Positions 61,550 to 64,000 of a stretch of 64,000 nt of DNA are shown here, one piece after another. The DNA is from Tenodera sinensis (Eukaryota; Arthropoda; Insecta; Mantodea; Mantidae), in the NCBI GenBank assembly GCA_030765045.1, contig CM060972.1, forward strand, positions 55,752,971 to 55,816,970. Reading direction: 5' to 3'. The translations under genes were made by a program, and so were the position numbers. The notes beneath the pieces are model-generated. The model did not search any database. It was given only the letters and a program-made list of their open reading frames with translations, and was not told where the DNA came from. How positions within the stretch are numbered: the first letter of the stretch is position 1; each line of letters opens with the position of its first letter.

Positions 61550-62830
61550 AAATAAGCCTTTTACCTTAATTCGAATGAATTTAGCCATAATTTAATGTTA
61601 AAATGTCATGCAAAGTTTAATTCCTAACAGAATTGATGTAACGCTAGCACATCGGATGGAGGGGGAGTTAGGGGAGGTATCGCTTGGCGTTATAGGCATT
61701 GGTGGATGGGGTGACAACATTGACTGTCATTTTTGATAACAAAAATCATTAGTTTTATTTCAGCCCCATGGTATACAAAAGAAGACAATGGTTTTAGGAA
61801 AATGTATAGCATAGATGGGGAGAACCGAGACATACTATCGTTTCCCCTATATCCTGGCTTTAACCCCGTCCACTCTCCTACACTCCGCTTAGCTACTAGG
61901 CCACACCTCCGTTATCTATCTCAGAAAACCGGTCTGTCCCTCAAATAATGTCAATAATGGAATCATGACGCATAACAAGTAAAAAGATAAAGCACTGTAT
62001 TTGCTATACCAAAAGAAAATGTATTTGTTTGGTGATTACGTGATTGTGGTTGCGTTAAATACATCAGGTTTATATTCGGTTTCGCGTTGAAACTTAAGCA
62101 CCTTCTTTGTAAAGACATGCGTATTTATAAACACAAAACTGGTTACGTGAACTATCCTGCATTTGGTGATGGGGTATGCCTGTTGTAGACGAAGAGTTAT
62201 TTGTTGTATATTAAAAGTAATTACTATTGTTTTACCTCGTAATGGATGCTAAAACGATGAAGATTAAGAAATCTGTATCCCTAAATGTAAACATCGTTTA
62301 GCCCTAAAATTGTTTTATTTTTCTGCTTTTTTAACTACGGAAGTTACTTGATCGGATTAACCATTTCATTAAAATTCACACCTGTCGGGCATAAGATTTC
62401 GATTCATGTGAAATTTCCCAAGATACTGCAACCTCACCACTACGGTAAACACACACTGTGTTTTGGTTATATCTGACGGCGTTGCTTGCCTCGAAGCACA
62501 AGTCGGTTGGCTACAATACAGGCCACCGACATATGCTATGACTAAGCTATAAGTTACCAGTTACATTGTCGAAAATATGAACATTCTTTAACACTATTAA
62601 ACCTATTGAAACTAAACTTTTTAGTCATTCATTTATGCCTCTTGAATTGAAATAATATAAATGACAAAGGTTACCGTTGACCTACCCTTCGATTAAAAAT
62701 TGCAACATCTTTTCCATTACAATAGTGCGGGTACTATAAAGTATTTATAAGCCAACGCTCAAAATCTTATTCTGTTTTCCCTGGATATCATTTCAGTCAC
62801 GTGTGTTATAGTACATTAAAGGTGAAAGAA
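61550..62830 (+). repeat. repeat family E, copy 2
   Basis: Partner of 14520-15420. Matches run from TTTAATGTTAAAATGTCATGC to CCTATTGAAACTAAACTTTT. About 380 extra bp (61812-62190) interrupt the match and include a tRNA-like segment. Confidence 0.6.
61812..61915 (-). mobile_element. possible tRNA-derived SINE inside family E
   Basis: The minus strand has GGCCTAGTAGCTAAGCGG (A-box-like, 61885-61903) and GGGTTAAAGCC (B-box-like, 61857-61866). It lies within the extra segment of copy 2, consistent with a later insertion. Confidence 0.45.
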
Positions 62831-63424
62831 CTCAACTCTTGGGCTTGGATTTAGGGGCAGGCCCAAGAGACTTGGAATTGTGGGATATTTCCTGTTTCAT
62901 GACCGCAGGGTTAGTGGGGGCAGCTGGGTACCACAATGTCCCCGGAGAACTTGCGCCAAAGTAAATTCCCCAGGAACTCAATAAAATAAAGCTGTCCTGG
63001 AATGGAAAAAACCTGTTTCCACATCATTTAAACAGCAGACCTTATCCTGCCTCAAGGTTTGATATCCATACAACCCGAAAACAGTTCTTTAGTAGTTAAC
63101 CCTTTAATAATACTTATATTCGTTCCTGTGCTTATCTGGCATTAGTTATCAAATTATCAGGAACTGTCAGAAAAGAATTTCATATGGAATTATTTCATTG
63201 TAGATAATACTAGCAGCCGTTTTTACATTCCGGTGGATTAAATTTCGGAAAATAAGATGTGAACTCGAAGGCCTATGGTTCAAAATTTGCACCAAAAAGC
63301 TGAGTCGAAAATAGCTGAACCAAATAGTGAATAGTGGCTGGATCAGCATGACCGGCTTTTCGTAAGGTTGACTTCCTTCTACTATAGAGTGCTTATTTTG
63401 AAGGAGAGGGCGATTCCAGATGTA
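62831..63424. other. unassigned DNA
   Basis: No gene or repeat is recognised. Confidence 0.3.
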
Positions 63425-64000
63425 AAAAACGGGGTGAGTGAGTGTCGGGTTTAAGAGCCCGTCAACAACTAGGTCATTAAGGCCCCCCGAGTCCAAAAAT
63501 AAAGTCACGGAATTTTAGGTGTTAAAACATCACCCATAAAAACTAAAAACCGAAAGTTAAAATACATAAAATCATCTAACTATTAAAACCTTGCATTTAA
63601 AATCCTAAAAACTGAAGCTTAAAATTTCTAGAAGTTAAAACAGTTAAACCGGAAGAGTTCAAACTTTAAAAAAAACCGAAAATAAAATAATCTAAAGTAC
63701 TAAAATCTCCGAAATAAATAACCTTACATTTGCTTACTTAAATCAATTGTGACAAACGGCAGCACTGTGTTCACAGCTACTGGGTCGTTGCCTAAAACTG
63801 ACCTCAGTGTAAGGCCCAGGTCAACGGACTGGCGCTCATGAGCATATCTGGACAACAAGAAGCACATATGTGACGGAGATTGTAATATTGCACGTCACAC
63901 AGATAGCTGAACATGTGTAACTCGGGTTGGCCTATCCTCAGGCGGATTAAAACAACTTCTTCCCGCTTGGAATCCCTGCAACTGGTCTGCCAGGACTGTA
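63425..64000 (-). pseudogene. LINE 3' end with broken ORF2 C-terminus, runs off the window
   Basis: On the minus strand the frame from 63999 reads LADQLQGFQAGRSCFNPPED, then RPTRVTHVQLSV*RAILQ and, near the end, AHERQSVDLGLTLRSVLGND followed by PVAVNTVLPFVTI, with a stop at 63724-63726. This fits the extreme C-terminus of R1/I-type LINEs (the PEDxPTHV and LGNDPxAVNxVLPF segments). An in-frame stop breaks it. About 300 bp of 3' UTR follow, with repeated TTAAAA tracts and TGACCTAGTTGTTGACGGGC close to the end. Confidence 0.6.

Overview
This window looks like intergenic DNA, or possibly long-intron DNA, from a large, AT-rich arthropod genome, most likely an insect. The evidence is the lack of any convincing host gene, Jockey-clade, R1/I-like and L2/RTE-like LINE remains, a mariner-type transposase relic, tRNA-derived SINEs and many microsatellites. 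No species can be named from sequence alone. All function calls come from reading translated motifs by eye; no database search was run.

The one large intact reading frame (11634-14069, minus strand) is a 5'-truncated Jockey-clade retrotransposon polyprotein, with the end of the endonuclease domain and a full reverse transcriptase. Other LINE remains are degraded: 1750-3570 (minus), 6540-7230 (plus), 8413-8998 (plus), 39520-39860 and 40080-40340 (minus), 46745-46940 and 47085-47605 (plus), 55485-55970 (minus), and a piece running off the right edge (63425-64000, minus). A mariner-type transposase pseudogene lies at about 41890-42275. A 570-bp non-autonomous hAT element at 36098-36667 has clear inverted ends and an 8-bp target duplication.

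The dominant feature is a dispersed family of about 0.75-0.97 kb non-coding elements, called HE here, with at least fifteen copies or fragments on both strands (for example 411-1200, 9228-10039, 33998-34710, 41047-41795, 49454-50275, 52979-53946). One end begins ACTTTCTCTACT, next to a short palindrome. The other end carries the inverted copy AGTAGAGAAAGT, followed by a small hairpin and the terminus. This asymmetric layout, with insertion into a T-run, resembles the non-autonomous Helentron-associated elements (HINE / DINE-1-like) of animals. A tandem array of a ~118-bp unit (57504-58230) carries a motif close to the hairpin end of HE and may be a satellite derived from such elements.

Other content: a tRNA-derived SINE family with two copies (55195-55469 plus, 50521-50695 minus), four weaker tRNA-like candidates, several unnamed two- or three-copy repeat families, very long AAT microsatellites (21515-21760, 50950-51225), and one GC-rich patch (54720-55130) that is the best place to look for a promoter. 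The genes do not form a pathway; the window records layered transposon insertion, decay and satellite formation.
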